Positions 47,067-54,755 of a stretch of 64,000 bases of DNA are shown piece after piece. Made by a program: the position numbers and the translations under genes. This stretch comes from DASYLJ01 sp964432595 (GTDB taxonomy: Bacteria > Desulfobacterota > Binatia > DP-6). The notes beneath the pieces were generated by a model that saw nothing but the letters and a program-made list of their open reading frames with translations, was not told where the DNA came from and did no database searches. Numbering within the stretch: the stretch's first letter is position 1; each line of letters starts with the position of its first letter. Location of the stretch: positions 287,076 through 351,075 of the forward strand of contig CAYSOF010000005.1 of assembly GCA_964432595.1 (NCBI GenBank), in the 5' to 3' direction.

Positions 47067-48116
47067 ATGCGCGTCGAAGGGTTCGTGATGGACCACGAGT
47101 GGGCGGCGGCTGCAGAGAGCGCGCGCCGCGTGGAAGCGGCCGGGTTCGACTCGCTCGCCGTCCCGGAGATCTCGGCGGATCCGTTCCTGCTGCTCGCCGC
47201 CGCGACGACCGCGACCTCGCACGTCGGGCTGCGAACGGCGATCGCCGTCGCCTTCCCGCGCAGCCCGATGGTGGTGGCGCAGATCGCGTGGGACCTGCAG
47301 CGCAACTCCGGCGGACGCTTCGGACTCGGCCTCGGCACGCAGGTGAAGGGACACAACGAGCGGCGCTTCAGCGTCCCGTGGACGCCCGACGCGGCCGTGC
47401 GGTTGGGGGAGTACGTCGAGACGCTGCGCGCGATCTGGCGGACGTGGCGAACCGGCGCACCGGCCGCGTTCGAAGGCGCGCACTATCGCTTCACGCTGAT
47501 GACGCCCGAGTTCGTGCCGCCGCCGATCGAGGTGCCGGACGCGCCGGTGTACATCGCCGCGGTGCGGCCGGCGATGTTGCGGCTCGCGGGCCGCGTCTGC
47601 GACGGCGTGCGGCTGCACGGATTCTGCACCCGCAAGTACCTGCAGGAGGTCGCCGTCCCGAGCCTCGAGACGGGCTTGCGCCAGGCGGGACGCCGGCGAG
47701 AGGCGTTCGAAATCTGCGGCGGCGGGTTCGTCGTCACGGGTCGCGACGACGAGGCGGTGGCAAAGATGACCGAGGCGATCCGGTACCGCATCGCCTTCTA
47801 CGGCTCGACCCGCAGCTACCACCCCGTGCTGGCCGTCCACGGGTGGGATGACCTCGGGATGGAGCTCCACCAGCTTTCGAAGCAGGGCCGCTGGAGCGAG
47901 ATGGCCGCGCGCATCACGGACGACGTCGTGCGCGAGTTCTGCGCCGTCGCGACGTACGACCGCCTGCCGGCAGCGATCGCCGAACGCTTCGGCGGCCTCT
48001 CGGACGGCATCGAGCTCGGCGTGCCGGATCTTCCGCCAGCCGAGGCGCGGGAGCTGCTCGCGGAGATCCAGCGCCTCCCGGCGCGGTTCGGCGGCCGGCA
48101 CGACGCCTGGCAGTAG
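47067..48116 (+). CDS. LLM-class F420-dependent oxidoreductase (TIGR03617-like)
   Basis: A 349-residue luciferase-like TIM-barrel protein: ARRVEAAGFDSLAVPE, LRTAIAVAFPRSPMVVAQIA, GRFGLGLGTQVKGHNERRF and PVYIAAVRPAMLRLAGRVCD. The pattern QVKGHNERRF is typical of the TIGR03617 subgroup found in actinobacteria and a few uncultivated lineages that make F420. A hydride-transfer reaction on an unknown organic substrate is expected. It implies the organism makes or uses F420; no F420 biosynthesis gene is in the window. The start is an ATG close after a short intergenic promoter region. Confidence 0.85.
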   Translation: MRVEGFVMDHEWAAAAESARRVEAAGFDSLAVPEISADPFLLLAAATTATSHVGLRTAIAVAFPRSPMVVAQIAWDLQRNSGGRFGLGLGTQVKGHNERRFSVPWTPDAAVRLGEYVETLRAIWRTWRTGAPAAFEGAHYRFTLMTPEFVPPPIEVPDAPVYIAAVRPAMLRLAGRVCDGVRLHGFCTRKYLQEVAVPSLETGLRQAGRRREAFEICGGGFVVTGRDDEAVAKMTEAIRYRIAFYGSTRSYHPVLAVHGWDDLGMELHQLSKQGRWSEMAARITDDVVREFCAVATYDRLPAAIAERFGGLSDGIELGVPDLPPAEARELLAEIQRLPARFGGRHDAWQ

Positions 48117-48125
48117 GCGAGTCGT

Positions 48126-49796
48126 TCAGCGCGGGCTGACGAGGGCGTCGGCGGCGCGGCGTTCGGCGTCGTGCAGACCGCCGACGATCGCGGACCGGCA
48201 CTCCGGCGTCCGCGTCCCGATCACGCGGCGGCGCGCCGCGAGCTTCGCGGCGCCGGCCCACGCGTGCGTGGCACGACGGAGGAGCCGGTTCGGTCGCGAC
48301 GCACCGGCGGCGCGCCCGAGGAGCGCGCACGCACGCGCCGCTCGACGCTGGACGGCCGTGGGAACGCCGTCCGCAGCGCAGGCCGCGGGCGCCGGGCGAT
48401 CACACGCGCAGCGCGCGCCGTCGATCCCGCCGCGCACGACGTGGACGCAGGCGTTGCGGTCACAGTCGTCGGCGGTGCACGGATCGCCGTCGTCGCATGC
48501 AGCGGGAACGCACGCGGCGGGCGGTGGCGCCACCGTGGGGCACGCGCCGGGCGTGAACGAGCCGTCGGAGCACGGCGCCTCGAAAGCGCCCAGGTCCACG
48601 CCGCCGCCGACTCGGCGCGGCTTCCCCGCGGCGTCGGCCGTGAGGTCGTCGGGCACGGAGACCGTGTCGCCGGCGTCGATGGCAGGCGAATCGACGGCGA
48701 GCCGGAAGTCGCCGGCGCCGACGAACTTCGGATCGACGAGCAACGTCCCCGGCGGGAGATGCGAGGTGGTCACGCCGAACAACAGGTTCGGTCCAAACCG
48801 TACCGTGGGCAGGAGTCGCGGCGGGACGATCAGGCCGCGCCCGTCGTTGGCCGCGATGACGTTGTTCGCGACGGCGGCGTCGAGCACGCCCAGTGGGTCG
48901 TCGTTCTCGACCGTGATCCCGCCGCTGACGCGCACGAAGGTGTTGTGCACGATGGTGGCGCGCAGCGTGCCCTGGCCGAGGTCGCAGTCGACGCCGGTCA
49001 CCTGGCTCTCGCCGTCGACGCCCTGGATGACGTTGTTCGCCACGCGCGCGGCCAGCGAGCCGCCCGCCTCGATCTGCGCGAGGGAGATGCCCGCCTCGTA
49101 GTGCGATCCGCGCGTCGTGTTGCCGATCACGTCGACGGAGAGGGAGCGCCCGTGATTGCGGACGACGATCGGAGAACCGTTCGACTCGCGCTCGGGAAAG
49201 TCGACGTGATTGCCGGCGATCACGCCGCGGGCGTTCGCCCGGCCCGGCTCGACACGCACGCCGGTGGATGCCCCACCGGGGTTCGGCCGGGCGGTGACGA
49301 CGTTGTCGCGGATGGTGAGCTCGATCGGGCCGACGTTCCCGCCGCCCCCCAACGTCGTCACGTCGATCGACCCCGAGGGACCGGTGCCGCTGTCGAGGAT
49401 CACGTTGTCCGTGATCGTGACGAACAGGGGCATCCCCCCGCCCTGCGTCGCGCGGATCGCGCCGCGCTCCAGCGTGAGCCCGCGGACGACGTAGCTGGCG
49501 ACCGCGGAGCTGAAGTTGTTGATGGAGACGTCGTTGCCGGCGGCGAGACGCGGATGCACGCCGGGCGCGTTCTCCAGCGTCAGCGGCTGGTTGAGGATGG
49601 GCGACTCGGCGAGCGGCTCTTCGGTCGCGATCCGGACGACGTCCTCTGCGGCAGATGCCGCGATGCAGTCCTGTACGGAAAGCGGGCAATCGTCCGGGAA
49701 CGTGCGGACGGTCGCGGCGTCCGCGGTCGCGCCGAGGGCAGCGACGGCGGCGAGGACGACGGCGGCGGGCGCCGAAATGCCGGGGCGGCGGGGCAT
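48126..49796 (-). CDS. secreted parallel beta-helix protein with Cys-rich module and basic tail
   Basis: A 556-residue exported protein (signal peptide AAVVLAAVAALGATADA). Residues 30-420 are right-handed beta-helix rungs (TITDNVILDSGTG, ELTIRDNVVTARPN, ARVANNVIQGVDG, RATIVHNTFVRVSG), with a PAIDAGDTVSVPDDLTADAA ending of the choice-of-anchor type. Residues 425-470 hold a Cys repeat (CDDGDPCTADDCDRNACVHV), and the last 75 residues are a basic, Ala/Arg-rich helical tail. It is divergent to the gene at 50009 and probably surface-exposed. No catalytic motif. Confidence 0.75.
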   Translation of the reverse strand: MPRRPGISAPAAVVLAAVAALGATADAATVRTFPDDCPLSVQDCIAASAAEDVVRIATEEPLAESPILNQPLTLENAPGVHPRLAAGNDVSINNFSSAVASYVVRGLTLERGAIRATQGGGMPLFVTITDNVILDSGTGPSGSIDVTTLGGGGNVGPIELTIRDNVVTARPNPGGASTGVRVEPGRANARGVIAGNHVDFPERESNGSPIVVRNHGRSLSVDVIGNTTRGSHYEAGISLAQIEAGGSLAARVANNVIQGVDGESQVTGVDCDLGQGTLRATIVHNTFVRVSGGITVENDDPLGVLDAAVANNVIAANDGRGLIVPPRLLPTVRFGPNLLFGVTTSHLPPGTLLVDPKFVGAGDFRLAVDSPAIDAGDTVSVPDDLTADAAGKPRRVGGGVDLGAFEAPCSDGSFTPGACPTVAPPPAACVPAACDDGDPCTADDCDRNACVHVVRGGIDGARCACDRPAPAACAADGVPTAVQRRAARACALLGRAAGASRPNRLLRRATHAWAGAAKLAARRRVIGTRTPECRSAIVGGLHDAERRAADALVSPR

Positions 49797-50008
49797 GGAC
49801 GTTCTCCTTCACCCCATGAGACGACGAGGATCGACCGACGTATTGCCCGGGTCGATCGCGCGCCATCGCGCGAACTAGGTAGGGGATTTCCTCGCTGGGG
49901 GCATTGCGCTGCGCGCGAAGCCGGCGTTACAACCCCGCGCGGCACCCGCCACGTCAGGTGCGGGCGCCGTTCCATCGCGTCCACTCGCAGACGAGGAGGA
50001 AGATTCCG
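49797..50008 (+). promoter_or_regulatory. intergenic region between divergent secreted-protein genes
   Basis: 212 nt serve both the beta-helix gene (minus) and the anchor-type protein gene (plus). It holds one copy of the conserved element at 49875-49908, roughly 100 nt before the plus-strand start. GAGGAGGA near 49994-50000 is the ribosome site of the plus-strand gene. No clear sigma-70 boxes. Confidence 0.4.
49875..49908 (+). promoter_or_regulatory. conserved upstream element, copy 1
   Basis: A 34-nt block beginning CTAGGTAGGG, containing a near-palindrome (AGGGGATTTCCTC) and ending GGGCATTGCG. The same block occurs on the other strand at 54417-54449. It ends 100 nt before the ATG at 50009. 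The conserved spacing relative to two unrelated genes suggests a regulator-binding site, perhaps for a LuxR/NarL-type response regulator, or a promoter-linked element. Confidence 0.6.
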
Positions 50009-51709
50009 ATGCGTGCTCCCGCCCCTCGCAGATCCCAGCAAGCCGTCCTGCCGCTCCTGGTGGCGGCGCTGATCGCCGCGTCCGCGCCACGTGCGCACGC
50101 GCTCGTCGCCGGCACCGGCCGGCTCGACGCGGTCGACTTCGACGGCTCGCCGCCCACGCTGACCTTCGACGGCACGTTCCACTGGGACGACGCGTCGTTC
50201 GACGTCCTCGGGACGCCGGTCAACCTCGGAGCCTCGTTCCCCGGCACGCAGGCGGTCGCGAACGGCCAGGTCACGTCGCTGAACTTCGGCGACTTCAGCG
50301 CCGGCTTCACGGTCTCGCTGCAGAGCGACTCCAGCTCGGGCGCTTTCCTCGACCTGAACACGATCACGGGCTCGGCCATCTGCACGCAGCCGACCTGCCT
50401 GAACGCGACGGCCACCTTCCTCGGTGACGTCGGCAGCGTGGCCCAGAGCCCGACGGTGCTGCCGCTCGGCTCGCTCGTGTACACCGTCGACGGCAGCATC
50501 GCGCTCGACGTGACGCTGCAGGGGTCCGGCCCGTTCGGCCTGAACGCGTTCGCCCCGCAGGAGACGCCGCTGGGCGAGAACGTCGTCGTCTCCAGCGGCG
50601 ACGACACCTTCTACGACAGCCTGCAGGACGAGGTCGTCGGGTTCCGCGCCGAGATGACCTTCCCGTTCGTCGTCACGCCGGGTCAGACGACGTTCCGCGC
50701 GCTGTCGACGGCCGAAGGAACGATCCCCGCGGACATCGTCCTCGATGGCCCCGCGTTCGAGGCGGTCTTCATCGACATCCAGACGACGGCGACCTTCAGC
50801 AGCTCCGCCCTGGTCTGCATCGTCGTTCCCGAAGACACGACGGTCCCGCTCCATCAGTTCCGGCTGCTGCATCGCGAAGGCCCGGGCGCGAGCAGCCCGG
50901 GCGGCGCGTTCGTCGACATCACGGAGGGCACCCTGACGTCGCCGAACCGCGTCTGCGGGTTCGTGACGAGCCTGTCGCCCTTCGTGGTCGGCCGATTCAC
51001 TCCGGAGGTCGGCTGCCCCAACGGCGTTCTCGAGAACGACGAGCAGTGCGACGCCGGGCCGGACGGGGGTCCGGTCGAGGGGGCGTGCGGGTTCTGCACC
51101 CCGGGCTGCGAATGCATCGGCACGACGACGACCATCATCACGACGACGACCACCACCACGACGGTGGCACCGACGACGACCACGATCGCGTCCACCACGA
51201 CCACGATCGCGTCGACCACGACGACGGTGGCGCCGAGCACCACCATCACGACCACCAGCACGTCGGTCACCTCCACGACCACGACGTCGACGTCGTCCAG
51301 CACGAGCACCTCGTCGTCGACCACCACGTCCACGTCGACCACGTCGTCGACGACCCTGCCGCCGTCGTGCGTCGCAGCGCCGACGTTCGAATCGATCCTC
51401 TGCCGGCTCGACGAGCTGATCGTGCTGGTGCAGGGCAGCAACATCTCCGAGCCGACGCGGGGCAACCTGCTGCGCAGCCTCACCGCCGCGCGCAACAAGA
51501 CGTCGCTGGGCGAGTCGCGCTTCGACGCCGGCCGAACGCGCGGCGCCAAGGGCAAGCTCAAGTCCGCGGCGCGCAGCCTGAACGGCGTGCTCTTCCGGCT
51601 GCGCTCGCTGAACGGAAGCCGTCGCATCCCACCCGCGCTCGCAGCGGAGCTGACCGGCCTGACGTCGCCGATCCAGGCCGACATGCTGACCCTGCGCGGC
51701 AGCCTGTGA
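50009..51709 (+). CDS. secreted choice-of-anchor-type protein with long Thr/Ser linker and helical tail
   Basis: A 566-residue secreted protein; ATG 50009 with GAGGAGGA upstream; signal peptide (AVLPLLVAALIAASAPRAHA). Residues 35-350 are two or more beta-sandwich domains (LTFDGTFHWDDASFDVLGTP and similar). Residues 355-372 are Cys-rich (EQCDAGPDGG, CGFCTPGCECIG). Residues about 372-450 form an uninterrupted Thr/Ser linker encoded by ACN repeats. The tail is an alpha-helical domain (CRLDELIVLV, LRSLTAARNKTSLGESRFDA, KLKSAARSLNGVLFRLRSL). No enzyme motif. The conserved element and a strong terminator bracket it as one transcript. Confidence 0.7.
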   Translation: MRAPAPRRSQQAVLPLLVAALIAASAPRAHALVAGTGRLDAVDFDGSPPTLTFDGTFHWDDASFDVLGTPVNLGASFPGTQAVANGQVTSLNFGDFSAGFTVSLQSDSSSGAFLDLNTITGSAICTQPTCLNATATFLGDVGSVAQSPTVLPLGSLVYTVDGSIALDVTLQGSGPFGLNAFAPQETPLGENVVVSSGDDTFYDSLQDEVVGFRAEMTFPFVVTPGQTTFRALSTAEGTIPADIVLDGPAFEAVFIDIQTTATFSSSALVCIVVPEDTTVPLHQFRLLHREGPGASSPGGAFVDITEGTLTSPNRVCGFVTSLSPFVVGRFTPEVGCPNGVLENDEQCDAGPDGGPVEGACGFCTPGCECIGTTTTIITTTTTTTTVAPTTTTIASTTTTIASTTTTVAPSTTITTTSTSVTSTTTTSTSSSTSTSSSTTTSTSTTSSTTLPPSCVAAPTFESILCRLDELIVLVQGSNISEPTRGNLLRSLTAARNKTSLGESRFDAGRTRGAKGKLKSAARSLNGVLFRLRSLNGSRRIPPALAAELTGLTSPIQADMLTLRGSL

Positions 51710-51715
51710 TGGTCA

Positions 51716-51748
51716 CGCGGCGGGGTGCACGCATTGCACCCCGCCGCG
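51716..51748 (+). terminator. strong GC hairpin after the secreted-protein gene
   Basis: A perfect 14-bp stem: CGCGGCGGGGTGCA (51716-51729) pairs with TGCACCCCGCCGCG (51735-51748) around a five-base loop, seven bases after the stop at 51709. There is no T-run, so efficiency in one direction is uncertain; as a symmetric hairpin it could also serve the convergent kinase gene ending at 51862. Confidence 0.6.
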
Positions 51749-51861
51749 CCGTCAGCAGTCGCCGTCGTCGACGCGGAGAGACACCACCACCAGCGGCGGC
51801 TTGTCGTCGCCTGCGTCCGTCGCCCACCGCATCCGTAACCGCTTCTTCGTCGCTGCACCCG

Positions 51862-54300
51862 CTACCCCGCGCGCCGGCCGGCGAGCGCGTCGCGCAGCCT
51901 GGCGGCCAGCTGCTCGACCGTGAACGGCTTCATGAGCACGCCGTGCACCCCGGCATCGTCGCCGACGGCGCGGTCGGGCGAGAAGCCGGTGATGTACAGG
52001 CAGCGCAGCTCCGGGCGTACGGCGCGCGCCCGGCCCACCAACGCCGGCCCGCCCATCTGCGGCATGACCACGTCGGTCAGCAGCAGGTCGACGCGCTGCT
52101 CGCCGGCGAGCAACGCGAGCGCCTCGATGCCGTTCGACGCCGACAGCACGCGATAGCCCAGTCGCGACAGCGCCTGCTCGACGAAACGGCGGACGGCGCG
52201 GTCGTCTTCCACCACCAGGATGGTCTCCGAGCCGCGATCGGCGCCGTCGCGCACCGGCTCGCGCACGTCCGCGCGCGTGTCGGGGTCGAAGGGAAAGTAC
52301 AGGCCGAAGCACGCGCCGCCTCCCGGCGACGACCGCACGGTGACGAAACCGCCGAAGCGATCGACGATGCCGTAGACCGTGGCCAGGCCGAGACCGGTGC
52401 CCTTCGGCTTGGTGGTGAAGAACGGCTCGAAGACGTGCGACAGCTGCTCGCGGGTCATGCCGCACCCGGTGTCGGTGACGGTGAGACCGACCAGATCGTC
52501 GGTCGGCGCGCCCGGCGGCGCCTGCGGCACGTCGGCACGGCGCACGCGCCGTACCTCGATGCGGAGCCGGCCGCCCTGCGGCATGGCGTCGCGCGCGTTC
52601 ACCGCCAGGTTGAGGATCACCTGCTCGACTCCGGAGACGTCGGCGCGGATGCTGCCCACGAGCGGATCGAGGTGCACCGACAGCTCGACGTCTTCGCCGA
52701 GCGTCCGCCACAGTACCGGTTCCATGTCGCGCACGACGCGCGTCAGGTCGACGGGCTGGATGCAGACCACCTGCCGGCGGCCGATGGTGACGAGCTTCGT
52801 GGTGAGCTCCGACGCGCGTTCGACCGACTTCACCACCTCGCGGAGATCGCCGCGCGCATCCATCCCGTTCTCGATCTTCTGCAGCGCGAGCTGGCTGAAG
52901 CCGAGCATCGCGGTCAGCAGGTTGTTGAAGTCGTGCGCCACGCCGCCCGCGAGCTGGCCGATGGCGTCCAGCTTCTGGGCATGGCGCAGCTTCTCTTCGC
53001 TCTCGCGCAACGCCTCGCGCGCCGCGACCTCGCGCGTCACGTCGAGATCGGTGCCGGTGATGACGGCGACGTTGCCGTGCTCGTCGAGGATCGGCGTACC
53101 GCGACACTGGATGTGCCGCCGCCGTCCGTCGGGTCGCGTGATACACCACTCGAACTCGAAGGGCTCACGCGCCTCGGTGAGCCGGCGAACGCGGTCCTCC
53201 ATGCGCGCCTGATCGTCGTCCGTCGCCAGGGCGAGGACCGTCTCGAGCGACGGTGCGCCCGCCGCGGGATCGAATCCGTAGAGCTCGTACTGGTTCTCCG
53301 ACCAGCGGAGCCGGAGGGTCGCGAGGTCGAGCTCCCAGTTGCCGATGCCGGCGGCCCGCTGCGCGGCCAAATGGCGGTCCTTCACCGCCTGCAGCTCGAG
53401 CTCGGTGCGGCGCAGCTCCGTCTCGTCGGTGACGTGGCCGGCCCAGCGGATCGTGCCGTCGTCGAGCCGCGTCGGCAGCGATCGCCAGCGCAGATACCGA
53501 ATCGAGCCGCGAACGACGTGCCGCCCGGTCCAGTCGAACGGGCCGACACACGCGACCGCCTCGTCGATGGCGCGCTGGAGCCCGTCGCGATCGTCGGGGT
53601 GCACGACCTCGACGGTCCGACCGAAGTCGGCGAGCGCGTCGTCGATGCGGATACCGAGGAACTCCTCGAATCGCGGGCTGACGTAGGTGAAGCCGACGCT
53701 CCCGTCGGTCGCGACGACGAACTGGTAGAGGATGCCCGGAAAGTGCGCGAGGGTCTCCTGCAGGTGACGGTCCTGCTCGTCCAGCAACCGCACGAGACGC
53801 CGCCGCTCGAGATGCTCGCCGACGCGGACCGCCAGCATGTGCAGCTGGCGCTCGAGATCGTCGTCGAGCAGCAAAGGGCCGGCATGCAGCAACGCCAGAT
53901 GGCCGAGCAATTCGCCCCCGTTGCCGGGTATGCCGATGCCCCAATAGCCCTCGACGCCCAGGCGCTGGAGGAGCGCGAAGCCCGGATAGTGCTCGCGCAC
54001 GCGATCCGGCCGAGCAACGCGGCCCCTGACGTAGACCTGTGCGCACGGCGAGCCGGCGAGTCGATACTCGACGTCGTCGGCACGTCCCCCCTGCAGCCAC
54101 ATCGCGAGCGTCCGGGCCCGCTCCGGCGGACGGCCGACGGGCTCGGCCACCAGCGCAGCGGTGACGTCGAGCGCGCGGCCGAGGGCCTCCGTCAGCGTAG
54201 CGAAGAAGTCGCTGCCCTCGTCGGCCGGGAGCCGAAGGAGCAACTGCTCGAGCGCGGACGTGGCGGTGAGACGTAGAGGGCGCGCGAACGGGCCCGTCAT
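51862..54300 (-). CDS. hybrid sensor histidine kinase (GAF-PAS-PAS-HisKA-HATPase-REC)
   Basis: An 812-residue soluble hybrid kinase. A GAF-like domain (about 20-170) and two PAS domains (about 180-310 and 320-440: FVVATDGSVGFTYVSPRFEE and IGNWELDLATLRLRWSENQY) precede the dimerisation domain with phosphorylated His456 (GGVAHDFNNLLTAMLGFSQL). The ATPase has NLAVNARDAMP, DTGCGMT and GTGLGLATVYG. A receiver domain (about 693-812) carries phosphoacceptor Asp743 (LLLTDVVMP) and Lys in LMKPF. No transmembrane segment, so it senses a cytoplasmic signal. Its output regulator is not adjacent. A conserved DNA element lies 117 nt upstream of its ATG. Confidence 0.9.
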   Translation of the reverse strand: MTGPFARPLRLTATSALEQLLLRLPADEGSDFFATLTEALGRALDVTAALVAEPVGRPPERARTLAMWLQGGRADDVEYRLAGSPCAQVYVRGRVARPDRVREHYPGFALLQRLGVEGYWGIGIPGNGGELLGHLALLHAGPLLLDDDLERQLHMLAVRVGEHLERRRLVRLLDEQDRHLQETLAHFPGILYQFVVATDGSVGFTYVSPRFEEFLGIRIDDALADFGRTVEVVHPDDRDGLQRAIDEAVACVGPFDWTGRHVVRGSIRYLRWRSLPTRLDDGTIRWAGHVTDETELRRTELELQAVKDRHLAAQRAAGIGNWELDLATLRLRWSENQYELYGFDPAAGAPSLETVLALATDDDQARMEDRVRRLTEAREPFEFEWCITRPDGRRRHIQCRGTPILDEHGNVAVITGTDLDVTREVAAREALRESEEKLRHAQKLDAIGQLAGGVAHDFNNLLTAMLGFSQLALQKIENGMDARGDLREVVKSVERASELTTKLVTIGRRQVVCIQPVDLTRVVRDMEPVLWRTLGEDVELSVHLDPLVGSIRADVSGVEQVILNLAVNARDAMPQGGRLRIEVRRVRRADVPQAPPGAPTDDLVGLTVTDTGCGMTREQLSHVFEPFFTTKPKGTGLGLATVYGIVDRFGGFVTVRSSPGGGACFGLYFPFDPDTRADVREPVRDGADRGSETILVVEDDRAVRRFVEQALSRLGYRVLSASNGIEALALLAGEQRVDLLLTDVVMPQMGGPALVGRARAVRPELRCLYITGFSPDRAVGDDAGVHGVLMKPFTVEQLAARLRDALAGRRAG

Positions 54301-54755
54301 GCGGCGTCATCCCATGGGGCTCCGCCCGCGGCCACGACCGGGCAGCGTTTCACGGCAAAGCGCGCGAGGGTGTGTAGCGCGTCGATTGTCGGTTCTAGCG
54401 CCGCTCCGACCGGGCACGCAATGCCCTTGCGAGGGAAATCCCTACCTAGCTCGGACGCTGGGACCGAGCCGGAGCTCACGGCGGAGATCGCCGACCGCGC
54501 GCCGCAGGAGGGCGTAGCCGCCGTCGCTCGGGAAGCCGTTGGCGACGAAGTTAGCGCTCGCGCGCGTCGATCAGGCGGTCCGTATCGGGATAGGTCATGG
54601 TGTCCGGCGGGTGACGCGGGCGCGTCGTCACGAACCCGCGTCATGCGCCGCAGGGCCACCCGGCGTCAACGCTCGCGTCCGGACGTTGCATCGTTTCGCC
54701 TTGCATCGTTCCGACCCATCCGGGCAAGGATGGGGCCGCCCGACGGTCGGGATCG
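54301..54755. promoter_or_regulatory. 455-nt non-coding divergent region upstream of the kinase and the glycosyltransferase
   Basis: No convincing gene. It contains the second conserved element (54417-54449), a hairpin TGACGCGGG/CCCGCGTCA (54612-54620 with 54635-54643), and two direct copies of TTGCATCGTT spaced 15 nt apart (54686 and 54701) about 50-70 nt before the glycosyltransferase ATG. These could be binding sites. Open frames crossing this segment have no recognisable content. Confidence 0.45.
54417..54449 (-). promoter_or_regulatory. conserved upstream element, copy 2
   Basis: A 33-nt block read on the minus strand as CTAGGTAGGG..., with the near-palindrome AGGGATTTCCCT, ending GGGCATTGCG. 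It differs from copy 1 by a shift inside the palindrome and two or three bases near the middle. It lies 117 nt upstream of the kinase start and has the same orientation relative to its gene as copy 1. Confidence 0.6.

Noticed and set aside
51121..51357. ACN-repeat tract as a possible CRISPR or microsatellite array
   Set aside because: The repeats are in frame Thr/Ser codons of one gene with no spacers of constant length; they are a protein linker.
51749..51861. Possible small gene between the terminator and the kinase stop (text ending LRVDDGDC on the minus strand)
   Set aside because: It is only reached as the tail of a kinase-antisense-phase frame, has no start with a ribosome site, and sits between a hairpin and a stop.
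51046..54276. A 1076-codon plus-strand frame
   Set aside because: It runs from the Thr linker of the secreted protein through the antisense of the histidine kinase; no domain seen, and the kinase is unmistakable.
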